Shown here: positions 1 through 8,964 of the stretch, one piece after another | Layout: each line of letters opens with the position of its first letter | Numbering within the stretch: the stretch's first letter is position 1 | Origin: Gammaproteobacteria bacterium | Lineage (GTDB): Bacteria; Pseudomonadota; Gammaproteobacteria; Steroidobacterales; Steroidobacteraceae | Length of the DNA: 40,436 nucleotides | Direction of reading: 5' to 3' | Assembly (NCBI GenBank): GCA_027307325.1 | Contig: DAHUXE010000158.1 | Coordinates: 1-40,436, forward strand | Translations under genes and position numbers: made by a program | The notes under the pieces: generated by a model | What the model was told of the DNA's origin: nothing | Seen by the model: the letters and a program-made list of their open reading frames with translations, nothing else | The model's database searches: none

Positions 1-516
1 CGCCATCTTGGCGGCGTTCTCGGTGGCGGAAGCGATCTGCTTGGACTGGGCGCCCGAGGCCTTGGCGAGGTGCGCCGACAGCGCCTGCGTCTGACGCGTC
101 GCGGAGTCGAGCTGGATCGCGGAGGCGTTGATGGTGGTGACCAGACCGCGCAGCGCATCGACCGCGTAGTTGATGGAATCGGCGATCGCGCCGGTGATGT
201 CCTCGGTGACGGTCGCCTGCACGGTGAGATCCCCGTCGGCGAGGCTCGACAGCTCATCCAGCAGCCGCAGGATCGCCTGCTGGTTGCGGTCGTTCTCCTG
301 CAGCCGGGCGTCGGCCGAGGCGCGCTGGCGCTCGACCGTGCGCCGCGTGCGCAGCGCCGCGGCCAGCGCGCTGACCAGCACCGCGAGCGCCGCGAGCGAC
401 AGGATCAGCGGCACCCACGAGACGGGCGCGTGGGTCGGCGGGTACACGAGGTACCCGGTGACGGCGCCGGCCGCGACCAGCAGCGCCGCCAGCGCCAGCA
501 GAGGTGCGAGGCTCAC
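1..516 (-). CDS. pilJ: PilJ-like methyl-accepting chemotaxis protein, partial (N-terminal part; gene runs off the window start)
   Basis: Manual minus-strand translation from GTG at 516: MSLAPLLALAALLVAAGAVTGYLVYP...NDRNQQAILRLLDELSSLADGDLTVQATVTEDITGAIADSINYAVDALRGLVTTINASA...; HAMP/PilJ-like. Starts 9 bp after the pilI stop. Missed by the ORF track because it is partial with a GTG start. Confidence 0.82.
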   Translation of the reverse strand, partial: MSLAPLLALAALLVAAGAVTGYLVYPPTHAPVSWVPLILSLAALAVLVSALAAALRTRRTVERQRASADARLQENDRNQQAILRLLDELSSLADGDLTVQATVTEDITGAIADSINYAVDALRGLVTTINASAIQLDSATRQTQALSAHLAKASGAQSKQIASATENAAKMA

Positions 517-524
517 GCCGCCGC

Positions 525-1091
525 CTACGCGAACGCGGCACTCTCGAGCACCGAACGCAGCGACATTACCGGCCACTGCTCCTGCGCACGGCGGAAGGCG
601 CCGGCCAGGTAGCGCTCGCAGCGCGCCACCGTCGGCGGCGCATCGCCCGAGAACTCGCTCTCGGCGAAGCGGCGGAACCCGAGCACCTCGTCGACCAGCA
701 GTCCCGCGGGGATCTCGCGGTGATTCACCACCACCACGCGGGTGTTGCGCGTCACCGGCGTGACGCCGCTGCCGAGGAACTGCCGCAGGTCGACGATCGG
801 CAGCAGCTGGCCGCGCACGTTGGCGAGGCCGCGGATCCAGGGCTTGGCGCCCGGCACGCGCGTGGTGGCCGCGGGGACGCCGAGCACTTCACGCGTCTCT
901 TCGCGCGCCACCAGGTACAGGTCGCCCGCCATGCGCAGCGCCACCCCGACCCACTCGCGCCCGCCGGCGGTCTGCTCGTTCGCCTGCGCCGAGACCGCAC
1001 GTCCGCGGCGCTCGAGCTCGGCGAGCAGCTCGAACGGCCGGTCCCTGAGGGACTTCAGGTCGATTTCGGAGTTGCTCGGCGGCTCGGACAT
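525..1091 (-). CDS. pilI: CheW-like chemotaxis protein PilI
   Basis: 188 aa with CheW-type core (IRGLANVRGQLLPIVDLRQFLG, LLVDEVLGFRRF); position in the pilGHIJ order. Confidence 0.9.
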   Translation of the reverse strand: MSEPPSNSEIDLKSLRDRPFELLAELERRGRAVSAQANEQTAGGREWVGVALRMAGDLYLVAREETREVLGVPAATTRVPGAKPWIRGLANVRGQLLPIVDLRQFLGSGVTPVTRNTRVVVVNHREIPAGLLVDEVLGFRRFAESEFSGDAPPTVARCERYLAGAFRRAQEQWPVMSLRSVLESAAFA

Positions 1092-1120
1092 GGTTGTGGT
1101 TACGCGGGGGCGCGCGCCGC

Positions 1121-1486
1121 TCAGGCGGCGAGCGTCGCCTGCGCCTTGGCGACCAGCTGGTCGGGAGAGACGGGCTTCACCATGTAGTCGACCGCACCCT
1201 GGCGCAGACCCCAGATGCGATCAGTCTCCTGGCCCTTGGAAGTGACCATGATGATGGGGATGGCGCGGGTGCGCGGATCGTTCGCCAGCGCACGGGTGGC
1301 CTGGTAGCCGTTCATGCCCGGCATGACGATATCCATGAAGATCAGGTCGGGACTCATCTCGCGTGCCAGGCGCACGCCCTCCGCGCCGTCGGCCGCCGCC
1401 GCCGTGCGGTAACCGTGTTTCTCGAGGGCCTTCTGCATGACGTGCACCTCGGTCGGTGAGTCGTCGACGATCAGGATCAGGGGCAT
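1121..1486 (-). CDS. pilH: Twitching motility response regulator PilH (CheY-like)
   Basis: MPLILIVDDSPTEVHVMQKALEKHGY...DLIFMDIVMPGMNGYQATRAL...MVTSKGQETDRIWGLRQGAVDYMVKPV; start trimmed to ATG at 1486. Confidence 0.92.
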   Translation of the reverse strand: MPLILIVDDSPTEVHVMQKALEKHGYRTAAAADGAEGVRLAREMSPDLIFMDIVMPGMNGYQATRALANDPRTRAIPIIMVTSKGQETDRIWGLRQGAVDYMVKPVSPDQLVAKAQATLAA

Positions 1487-1490
1487 GCCT

Positions 1491-1883
1491 TCATCTCCCG
1501 ATATGAGTCTCGATCGCGGAGAGCAGCTCGTCCTTGGTGAAGGGCTTGGTGAGGTAGTGCTCGGAGCCGACGATGCGGCCGCGCGCACGGTCGAAGAGAC
1601 CGTCCTTGGAGGACAACATGATCACCGGGATGGCGCGGAACACCTTGTTGTGCTTGATGAGCGAGCAGGTCTGATAGCCGTCCAGGCGCGGCATCATGAT
1701 GTCGACGAAAACTATGTCGGGCTGATGGTCGGCGATCTTGGCGAGGGCATCGAAGCCGTCGATCGCCGTGAACACTTCGCAGCCTTCCTTGGCAAGCAGC
1801 GTCTCGGCGGTCCGCCGGATCGTCTTGCTGTCGTCGATGACCAGTACTTTCAGTCCCTGGAGCTTCGCGTTGCTGCCGTTCAC
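1491..1883 (-). CDS. pilG: Twitching motility response regulator PilG (CheY-like)
   Basis: LKVLVIDDSKTIRRTAETLLAKEGCEVFTAIDGFDALAKIADHQPDIVFVDIMMPRLDGYQTCSLIK...SEHYLTKPFTKDELL. Confidence 0.92.
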   Translation of the reverse strand: MNGSNAKLQGLKVLVIDDSKTIRRTAETLLAKEGCEVFTAIDGFDALAKIADHQPDIVFVDIMMPRLDGYQTCSLIKHNKVFRAIPVIMLSSKDGLFDRARGRIVGSEHYLTKPFTKDELLSAIETHIGR

Positions 1884-1908
1884 GGTCAGGCAACTCCTTC
1901 ACTTACAG

Positions 1909-1928
1909 GCCATACCGCAGGGTATGGC
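1909..1928. promoter_or_regulatory. 8-bp-arm inverted repeat in the pilG upstream region (gccatacc-gcag-ggtatggc)
   Basis: Perfect inverted repeat read directly, about 26 bp upstream of the pilG start; function unknown. Confidence 0.35.
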
Positions 1929-2201
1929 GGCCAGAGAGATCGCCGCGAAGTCCGGGCAGAAACGGGGCAAAAACAGCCACCGGCGGCGCACCTCCACACA
2001 CAGCGGCCGTAGTTTCACGGCCTCCTCGACGCTGAGGCAAGCGCAGCGGGGTTTTAACATATCGGTATACCCCCTGCTATGCCACGCGCGTCACGTTTTT
2101 CGAAGGTCGGGACGGGGCGGGCGGGCTCCCCGGCGGCAGACGGCGCGGAAGCGGCACGGGGCAGACAGATTCGCGCCTCACTGAGCATAATCGGGACACC
2201 G

Positions 2202-3179
2202 ATGAGCACGGCCAGACGACTCGGCGTGGTGATGGATCCGATCGGCGCCATCGCCTATGCGAAAGACTCGACGCTCGCGATGCTGCTCGCCGCCGAGCGG
2301 CGCGGCTTCGCCCTGAGCTACCTCGAGCTCGGGGACCTCATGTTGCGCGACGGCGTCGCCTTCGGCCGTACCCGGCCGCTCACCGTGCGGGCCGATCCCG
2401 AGGCCTGGTTCACCCTCGGGGAGCCGGTGACCGAGCCCCTCGGGCGGCTCGACTGCATCCTGATGCGCAAGGACCCGCCCTTCGACACCGAGTACATCTA
2501 CAGCACCTACATCCTCGAGCGCGCCGAGAACCAAGGGGCGCTGGTGGTCAACCGGCCGCAGGGCCTGCGCGACATGAACGAGAAGGTCTACACGGCCTGG
2601 TTCCCGCAATGCTGCGCCGCGACGGTGGTGACGCGCGACATGGGCGAGATGGCAGCGTTCCTGCGCGAGCACGGCCGCATCGTCGTGAAGCCGCTCGAGG
2701 GCATGGGCGGGCGCTCGATCTTCGTGCTCAAGTCCGGCGACCCCAATGCGCGCGTGGTCTTCGAGACGCTCACCAGCTACGGGCAGCGCTTCGCGATCGT
2801 GCAGCGCTACATCCCCGAGATCGCCACCTCGGGGGACTCGCGCGTGCTGCTGGTGGACGGGGAGCCGGTGCCCTGCGCGCTCGCCCGCATGCCCTCGGGG
2901 GAGGATCACCGCGGCAACCTCGCCGCCGGCGCCAGGGGTGTCGGCCGGGCGCTCGACGACCGCGACCGCTGGCTGGCGCGCGAGATCGGGCCGTCGATGG
3001 CCGCGCGCGGCATGATGTTCGTCGGCCTCGACGTGATCGGCGGCTTCGTCACCGAGATCAACGTCACGAGCCCCACCGGCATCCGCGAGCTCGACAAGCA
3101 GTTCGGCACCGACATCGGTGCCCTGCTCATCGAGGCGATCGCGCGGCGGCTCGACGCCGCGCAGCGCCGGAGCGCCTGA
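2202..3179 (+). CDS. gshB: Glutathione synthetase
   Basis: MSTARRLGVVMDPIGAIAYAKDSTLAMLLAAERRG...LMRKDPPFDTEYIYSTYILERAE...VKPLEGMGGRSIF...NVTSPTGIRELD; ATG at 2202 preferred over the longer ORF. Confidence 0.95.
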   Translation: MSTARRLGVVMDPIGAIAYAKDSTLAMLLAAERRGFALSYLELGDLMLRDGVAFGRTRPLTVRADPEAWFTLGEPVTEPLGRLDCILMRKDPPFDTEYIYSTYILERAENQGALVVNRPQGLRDMNEKVYTAWFPQCCAATVVTRDMGEMAAFLREHGRIVVKPLEGMGGRSIFVLKSGDPNARVVFETLTSYGQRFAIVQRYIPEIATSGDSRVLLVDGEPVPCALARMPSGEDHRGNLAAGARGVGRALDDRDRWLAREIGPSMAARGMMFVGLDVIGGFVTEINVTSPTGIRELDKQFGTDIGALLIEAIARRLDAAQRRSA

Positions 3180-3181
3180 GA

Positions 3182-4096
3182 GTGGCACGGCGGGGGATCG
3201 CACAGCGGGCGCTCGCGCTGCGCGAAGGCCGGCCCCCCGCGTGGGACCGCCTGCTCGCCATGGTGTTCTTCGTCGCGCTGCTGCACGGGCTCGTCATCCT
3301 CGGCATCACCTTCAACGCCCAGGCGGGCGACTCGGGCGGCGCGCCGGGGCTCAAGGTCCTCCTGGTGTCGGACGAGCTGCCCGAGGCGGCCGCCAACGCA
3401 TCCGCCAGCTATCTCGCGCAACGCACCCAGCTCGGCTCCGGCAACACGCGCGCGGACGTCGCCCCCCACAGCCCGCCGACGGCGCTGCCGGCGCTGAAGC
3501 ACCCCGGCTCCGCGCGGGGCGATTCGCTCGCGCCACGCGGCGACATGAAGGGCGCCGACGCCGAGCGCGTCCTCACGACCACCGCCTGGGTGACCGACGT
3601 GCGCTACCTCGCGGACCTCGGCACCACCGGCTCGCAGCGCGACCGGCCTCTGCTCATCGACGAGCCGCGGGTCGCGCAGCCGGCGCCGGCGGAAGAGCCC
3701 GGGCCCGCCGAGCTCACGGGACCGAAGCGCGACGAGCTGTGGGTTACGGCCGACACTCGCGCCGCCTCGCTCGCGCCGTATCTCGACGGCTGGCGGCGCA
3801 AGGTCGAGCGGATCGGCACGCTCAACTTCCCGGCCGCTGCCCGCAGTGCCCTCGGCGACAGAAGCCCGGTGCTCGAGGTGGGCATCAACGCCAACGGCAC
3901 GCTCGACCGCGCCGTCATCCGCCGCTCGAGCGGCAACCCCGAGCTCGACCAGGCGGCGCTCGCGATCCTGAAGCTCGCGGCGCCCTTCGACCCCTTCCCG
4001 CCCGAGCTGGCGGCCGAGCACGGCGTGTTGCGTTTTGCCTACGAATGGCAGTTTGTAGGTGGCCGCGCACAGCGGGGCAGCGTATCGGTTCCTTGA
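3182..4096 (+). CDS. TonB-family C-terminal domain protein (energy transducer TonB)
   Basis: Frame of ORF 2609..4096, start GTG 3182 or ATG 3260: N-terminal TM segment (LLAMVFFVALLHGLVILGITF), Pro/Ala spacer, C-terminal TonB-like LEVGINANGTLDRAVIRRSSGNPELDQAALAILKLAAPFDPFPPEL. Confidence 0.85.
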   Translation: MARRGIAQRALALREGRPPAWDRLLAMVFFVALLHGLVILGITFNAQAGDSGGAPGLKVLLVSDELPEAAANASASYLAQRTQLGSGNTRADVAPHSPPTALPALKHPGSARGDSLAPRGDMKGADAERVLTTTAWVTDVRYLADLGTTGSQRDRPLLIDEPRVAQPAPAEEPGPAELTGPKRDELWVTADTRAASLAPYLDGWRRKVERIGTLNFPAAARSALGDRSPVLEVGINANGTLDRAVIRRSSGNPELDQAALAILKLAAPFDPFPPELAAEHGVLRFAYEWQFVGGRAQRGSVSVP

Positions 4097-4127
4097 GACT
4101 CGGGGCCCCCGTGCCCATACTTGCTGC

Positions 4128-4781
4128 ATGGTCCGAAAGCAAGCAGCGAGCGGCGGCGCCACTCCTCCCGAAGGCGGCTCGGGGAGCGAGCCCCGCAGCA
4201 GTTCCCCGGTGTTCGCCGACGGCGCCATCGGCAGTCTGACCAATCACCTGCTGATCGCCATGCCGCAGCTCAACGACCCGAACTTCGCGCAGACCGTGGC
4301 CCTCATCTGCGAGCACACGGACAAGGGCGCGCTCGGCATCGTGCTCAACAAGCCGCTGCCGATGAAGCTCTCGGACGTGCTCTCGCAGATGAAGCTCGAG
4401 CCCACCAGCGAGCACATCGGCGAGATGCCGGTGCTGCGCGGCGGCCCGGTGCACACCGATCGCGGCTTCGTGCTGCACCGCCCCGGCGGGCAGTGGGACC
4501 ATACGCACAAGGTCTCCGACACCATCCAGGTGACGACCTCGCGCGATGTGCTCGCCGCCATGGCGCGCGGCGAAGGCCCCTCGGACGCCTTCATCGCGCT
4601 CGGCTACGCCGGCTGGGAGTCCGGCCAGCTCGAGCGCGAGCTTAAGGAGAATGCCTGGGCGTCGATGCCGGTGGACGCGCGCGTCGTGTTCGATCTGCCC
4701 TTCGAGGAGCGCTGGGCGGGAGCCTGGCGGCTGATGGGGGTCGACGTCGAGCGCTTGAGCCCCGAGGCGGGTCATGCCTGA
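4128..4781 (+). CDS. yqgE: YqgE/AlgH family protein
   Basis: LTNHLLIAMPQLNDPNFAQTVALICEHTDKGALGIVLNKPL...VLRGGPVHTDRGFVLH...ALGYAGWESGQLERELKENAW. Confidence 0.93.
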   Translation: MVRKQAASGGATPPEGGSGSEPRSSSPVFADGAIGSLTNHLLIAMPQLNDPNFAQTVALICEHTDKGALGIVLNKPLPMKLSDVLSQMKLEPTSEHIGEMPVLRGGPVHTDRGFVLHRPGGQWDHTHKVSDTIQVTTSRDVLAAMARGEGPSDAFIALGYAGWESGQLERELKENAWASMPVDARVVFDLPFEERWAGAWRLMGVDVERLSPEAGHA

Positions 4782-4793
4782 GCCGCTGCCCCG

Positions 4794-5261
4794 GTGCGCC
4801 GCCCGCCGACCGCAGCGGGCATGACGGCGGCCAGGACCGTCCTCGCCTTCGATTTCGGACTCAGACGTATCGGCATCGCTTCCGGCGACACGCTCACCCG
4901 CAGCACCGCGCCGCGGCCCGCGGCCCGCGCGGGCAGCTCGGGCCCCGACTGGGAGGCGATAGAGCGCGAGGTACGCGCGCTCGCACCCGCAGAGCTGGTA
5001 GTCGGCGCCCCGTATAATGCCGACGGGAGCGAGGGGGCGCTCGCCACGGCGGTGCGCCGCTTCGCCGCCGAGCTCGAACGCCGCTTCGCACTGCCCGTCC
5101 ACCTGGTCGATGAGCGCTTCTCCTCCCTCGAGGCGGGCGCTGAGCTCACGGCGCGGCGCGCGAGCGGTGCGCGCCGGCGGCGCGTGCGCCGCGCCGACGT
5201 CGATAGCGCCGCCGCCGCGGTGATTCTCGGGCGCTACTTCGCGGGCGAGGGGAAGCGATGA
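4794..5261 (+). CDS. ruvX: Putative pre-16S rRNA nuclease / Holliday junction resolvase-like RuvX (YqgF)
   Basis: TVLAFDFGLRRIGIASGDTLT...VVGAPYNADGSEG...LPVHLVDERFSSLEA...DVDSAAAAVIL. Start GTG 4794 or ATG 4821. Confidence 0.9.
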   Translation: MRRPPTAAGMTAARTVLAFDFGLRRIGIASGDTLTRSTAPRPAARAGSSGPDWEAIEREVRALAPAELVVGAPYNADGSEGALATAVRRFAAELERRFALPVHLVDERFSSLEAGAELTARRASGARRRRVRRADVDSAAAAVILGRYFAGEGKR

Positions 5262-6211
5262 CCGAACAGCTGCGGCCCGATGGGTCGCTCCGCCACCTGC
5301 TGACACTCGAGACGCTGTCGCGCGCGCAGCTCGAGCGGCTGCTCGATCGCGCGCAGACCTTCGTCCGCCCGCTCGGCGAGAGGCCGCCGCGCACCCAGGC
5401 GCTCGCCGGCCTCACGGTCGCCAATCTCTTCACCGAGCCCTCGACCCGCACCCGCGTCAGCTTCGAGCTCGCCGCCAAGCGGCTCGGCGCCGAGGTCGTC
5501 AACCTCGAGGTGCAGCTCTCCTCGCGCGTCAAGGGCGAGAGCATGCTCGACACCGTGTACACGCTGCAGTCGCTACACGTCGATGCGCTCGTTATCCGCG
5601 ACGCCGAGGCGGGCGTGCCGGGGTTGGTCGCCGGGCACGTCGCGCCGCACGTGAGCGTGCTGTCGGCGGGCGAGGCGCACGTCTCGCATCCGACGCAGGG
5701 CCTGCTCGATACGCTCACCATCTATCAGCGCAAGCAGCGCTTCGCCGGCCTCGCGGTGGCGATCGTCGGCGACGTGCGCCACTCGCGCGTGGCGCGCTCG
5801 GCGTGGCACGCGCTGCGCGCCCTCGGCGTGGCCGATGTGCGCCTCGTCGGCCCCGCGGCGCTCATGCCCGCCGCGAACGAGTTCGAGGGCTGCGCGCGCT
5901 TCAGATCGATCGGCAGGGGCCTCGAGGGCGTCGATGTCATCATGATGCTGCGCATCCAGAAGGAGCGCTTCGGCGATGCCGACGTGCCGGACGGCGAGAA
6001 GTATTTCGCCGCCTGGGGTCTCACCCCCGAGCGCCTGGCGCTGGCGCGCCCCGATGCGATCGTGATGCACCCGCAGCCGATGAACCGTGGCATCGAGATC
6101 GCCTCCGAGGTGGCCGACGGCGCGCAGTCCGTGATCCGCGATCAGGTGCGTAACGGCGTCGCGGTGCGCATGGCGGTGCTGGCGGAGGTGCTGGGGGCGC
6201 GGAGGGCATGA
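5258..6211 (+). CDS. pyrB: Aspartate carbamoyltransferase catalytic chain
   Basis: LFTEPSTRTRVSFELAAKRLGAEVVNL...KGESMLDT...SHPTQGLLDTLTIYQ...VAIVGDVRHSRVARS...MHPQPMNRGIEI; ATGA overlap with ruvX. Confidence 0.94.
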   Translation: MTEQLRPDGSLRHLLTLETLSRAQLERLLDRAQTFVRPLGERPPRTQALAGLTVANLFTEPSTRTRVSFELAAKRLGAEVVNLEVQLSSRVKGESMLDTVYTLQSLHVDALVIRDAEAGVPGLVAGHVAPHVSVLSAGEAHVSHPTQGLLDTLTIYQRKQRFAGLAVAIVGDVRHSRVARSAWHALRALGVADVRLVGPAALMPAANEFEGCARFRSIGRGLEGVDVIMMLRIQKERFGDADVPDGEKYFAAWGLTPERLALARPDAIVMHPQPMNRGIEIASEVADGAQSVIRDQVRNGVAVRMAVLAEVLGARRA

Positions 6212-7128
6212 GCGATTCGCAGCGCAGCAGCGCGCCCCCGAGCTCCGCTCAGCGCGGCAGCATCTTCCTCGAGCAGGCGCGCGTCATTTCGCAGCTGGCC
6301 TACGACGCCGAGCAGTTCGTGCTGCGCGTCGCCGCGCCCCGCTGCGCCGCGCATGCCGCGCCCGGCAGCTTCGCGCACCTGACCTGCGATGCGGCCATCC
6401 CCATGCGCCGGCCGCTGTCGATCATGCGCGCCGACGCGCGCGCCGGCTGGATCGAGATGCTCTACAAGGTGGTGGGCCGCGGACTGCACGCGCTCGCCGC
6501 GCGCAAGCCGGGCGACACCGTGAGCGTGCTCGGGCCGATCGGCCGCCCCTTCGAGCCGCATCCCGGGCGGCCGCGGACGCTCCTCATCGGCGGCGGCGTC
6601 GGCATTCCGCCCATGGTGTTCCTCGCCGAGCGGCTGCACGAGGCCGCCGCGGCCGGAGGTGCCGCAGGCGCCTGGAAGCCGCTGGTCCTCATGGGCTCCG
6701 AGATCCCGTTTCCGTTCCGGCCCAGGCCCTCGACCCTCATCGTTCCCGGCATCCCGGACGGCGCGATCGCCGCAATGCCGCTGCTCGAGGAGTGGGGCGT
6801 GCCGAGCCGGCTCGCGAGCCGCTCGGACTTTCCGGGATGCTTCCCGGGCTTCGTCACGCAGCTCGCCGACGCCTGGCTGAAGTCCTTGGGTTCGCGCGAG
6901 CTCGGTGAGGTCGAGATCTTCGCCTGCGGGCCGACGCCTATGCTGGAAGTGACCGCGCAGCTCGCGCGGCGCTTTCATCTGCCCTGCCAGGTGTCGCTCG
7001 AGGAGTTCATGGCGTGCGGGGTGGGTGGCTGCGCCGGCTGCACGGTGCGGGTGCGCACGCCGGCAGGTCCCGCGATGAAGCGCGTGTGCGTCGACGGGCC
7101 GGTGTTCGACGCCGATGCGGTGTTCTGA
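6208..7128 (+). CDS. Dihydroorotate dehydrogenase electron-transfer subunit-like protein (PyrK-like FAD/NAD/2Fe-2S)
   Basis: FNR-like fold with C-terminal 2Fe-2S signature EEFMACGVGGCAGCTVRV and VFACGPTPMLEVTAQLA; ATGA overlap with pyrB. Confidence 0.82.
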   Translation: MSDSQRSSAPPSSAQRGSIFLEQARVISQLAYDAEQFVLRVAAPRCAAHAAPGSFAHLTCDAAIPMRRPLSIMRADARAGWIEMLYKVVGRGLHALAARKPGDTVSVLGPIGRPFEPHPGRPRTLLIGGGVGIPPMVFLAERLHEAAAAGGAAGAWKPLVLMGSEIPFPFRPRPSTLIVPGIPDGAIAAMPLLEEWGVPSRLASRSDFPGCFPGFVTQLADAWLKSLGSRELGEVEIFACGPTPMLEVTAQLARRFHLPCQVSLEEFMACGVGGCAGCTVRVRTPAGPAMKRVCVDGPVFDADAVF

Positions 7129-7146
7129 GGCGCCCCGGTCAAACAG

Positions 7147-7680
7147 CTAATTTGCGTAAGTCGTCGTGGCCTGCGTGAAGTAGAAACGCAAGGATTCCTG
7201 GAGTGCAGTTGGGCCAGGGGAAAGAGATTTCGAAACGAGAATGGCCTGGACAAAGCTCGTCGTCGCGTACGCCATTCCCGCCTTGTACTCCGTTAGTGTC
7301 ATCGAGGTGAGTGGAGTCTGCGGGGGAATGACGGGCGCGGGCGAGCCGTTGCCCACACTGACGGTCATGTCGATGTAATTCCCTGTCGCGCCTGGCCGCC
7401 CCACCGCAGTCTGGGTCCCGGCTTGCGTAATCGACCAGGAGCTCGGGGCGAACGACGTCGCAGCGGTCGGCGGGTTCTGGCCCGGCACCGGATACGAGAT
7501 CGCGACCATGTATGGCACCGTTACGACGGCGGTCGGTCTCAGCGCGGGCGCAGTGATCGGCGGCTTGAGAGTGGGAGGAGCCGTAGCGACCTGCGCGTGC
7601 GCAGATGCCCCGAGCGCGATACATGCCGCGACCCATGCGCTGCGAAACGCATTGCGACGACCGACGATTCTGATGCTCAT
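7147..7680 (-). CDS. Hypothetical exported protein (177 aa)
   Basis: Signal peptide (SAWVAACIALGASAHAQ), beta-rich, ends ...LQESLRFYFTQATTTYAN; last gene of the minus-strand WD40/caspase cluster. Confidence 0.7.
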   Translation of the reverse strand: MSIRIVGRRNAFRSAWVAACIALGASAHAQVATAPPTLKPPITAPALRPTAVVTVPYMVAISYPVPGQNPPTAATSFAPSSWSITQAGTQTAVGRPGATGNYIDMTVSVGNGSPAPVIPPQTPLTSMTLTEYKAGMAYATTSFVQAILVSKSLSPGPTALQESLRFYFTQATTTYAN

Positions 7681-7721
7681 TCGGCTCTCCCCAAAGTGGC
7701 CGGAGCGGGCAACTCCTCTCC

Positions 7722-8909
7722 CTAACGATGGTGAATCCCGATGGTCGTCTCGCGTGGCGTCAGGCGCCCGGTGGCGAGCTCCTGGCTGTTGACCGGATCG
7801 AGTGCGAAACCTGTGCTGCCATCCATTGTAGTCTTCACGATGTTGCGTGTCCCAACACCTGCCGCCGGCAGTGCGGCGGTTGGACAGGAGCCGAGTGTCA
7901 GATCGGACCCGGACCCGGGAGCGCTATCCGTCGCTTTGACGATGTTGCGCGTTGCAGCAACGAGCTCGGGTGAGGAGCACGGTTCCAACACCAGGCGCAG
8001 CGCCTCGTCGCCCGCCGGGTCGGTGAGCTGGTAAGGACCGAGCTTGGCCAGCTGCGCGCCCGCCAGCGTGAGCGTCTCGATCGGGATCACCTCTCCCGTG
8101 GGGCTGACGTTGAACACGTGCACCCTTCCCGGCAGGGAGGGGCGGTAGTACACCAGGAAGCGCTCGCCCGAATGAAACACGTAGGAGCCCGGGTCGACCG
8201 TCGTCTCGGTCCCGCCCGCTGCAAGCACGTGCACTTCGAACGCGATCCCGGCATAGAGCGTCGGGGCCGGCGCGGGCGGTAACGGCGAACTCATCGATGT
8301 TGGCGCAGCGACCGGCGGCGCGTTGCCCAACTCCGGGGCTGGCATGATCGGGGCCGCTGCCGCCGTCATCGGAGCACCGGTCATCGGTGTGCCCGTCGTC
8401 GGAAATGGGGCCGCTGGCATCCCGGGAGGGCCTGGGTTCGTGGGCGGCAGCGAACCTGGGAGCGGCGTGCCCGGGGGCATCGCTCCGGGCACTGGCTGCG
8501 GATAGCCCATCGGCTGCTGAGGCAGCGTGCCCGGATAGGCCATGGCGCCCATCATGGGGGGCGGCACGGCCCACTGCGTGCCTGGCTGAGCGCCGGTGCC
8601 GCTGCGGTTGAACCAGTTGACGATGCCCTGGCTCAAGCTGCCCACCAGGCTGACGCCGACGTTCTTCGCAACCATCGCCAGAGCGCTGGCGAACAGGAAC
8701 CGCGGCGAGGTGCCGGCGGGGTTGTTCGGGTCGAAGGCCGTTGGCTGCGCCGGCAGCTGTTGGGTCGGCAGCGGCAGGACGCTTGCTGGCCCGACCGGAA
8801 GCTGCGGCGCCTGAGGCGCGGATGGCAAGCCCTGCGCGAGGGCTTCGAAGGACAACGCCCAGGTCAACAGCCAGAGCCATCGATGGCTGCGAATCGTCTG
8901 AGGCTTCAT
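7722..8909 (-). CDS. Exported Pro-rich protein with a DUF4384-like domain
   Basis: Signal peptide (WLWLLTWALSFEALAQ), long Pro/Gly/Met/Ala linker, then EVHVLAAGGTETTVDPGSYVFHSGERFLVYYRPSLPGRVHVFNVSPTGEVIPI (DUF4384-like), two TRNIVK motifs in the C-terminal tail. Confidence 0.75.
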   Translation of the reverse strand: MKPQTIRSHRWLWLLTWALSFEALAQGLPSAPQAPQLPVGPASVLPLPTQQLPAQPTAFDPNNPAGTSPRFLFASALAMVAKNVGVSLVGSLSQGIVNWFNRSGTGAQPGTQWAVPPPMMGAMAYPGTLPQQPMGYPQPVPGAMPPGTPLPGSLPPTNPGPPGMPAAPFPTTGTPMTGAPMTAAAAPIMPAPELGNAPPVAAPTSMSSPLPPAPAPTLYAGIAFEVHVLAAGGTETTVDPGSYVFHSGERFLVYYRPSLPGRVHVFNVSPTGEVIPIETLTLAGAQLAKLGPYQLTDPAGDEALRLVLEPCSSPELVAATRNIVKATDSAPGSGSDLTLGSCPTAALPAAGVGTRNIVKTTMDGSTGFALDPVNSQELATGRLTPRETTIGIHHR

Positions 8910-8964
8910 GTTGGGTTCCCTGCGCCGGGTGCTTTCGACGCGATACGCGGGCGTAGCGACGGCG

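Noticed and set aside
2906-5306. Long minus-strand ORFs opposite gshB/tonB/yqgE/ruvX
   Set aside because: Low-information Arg/Ala-rich translations opposite genes with recognised motifs.
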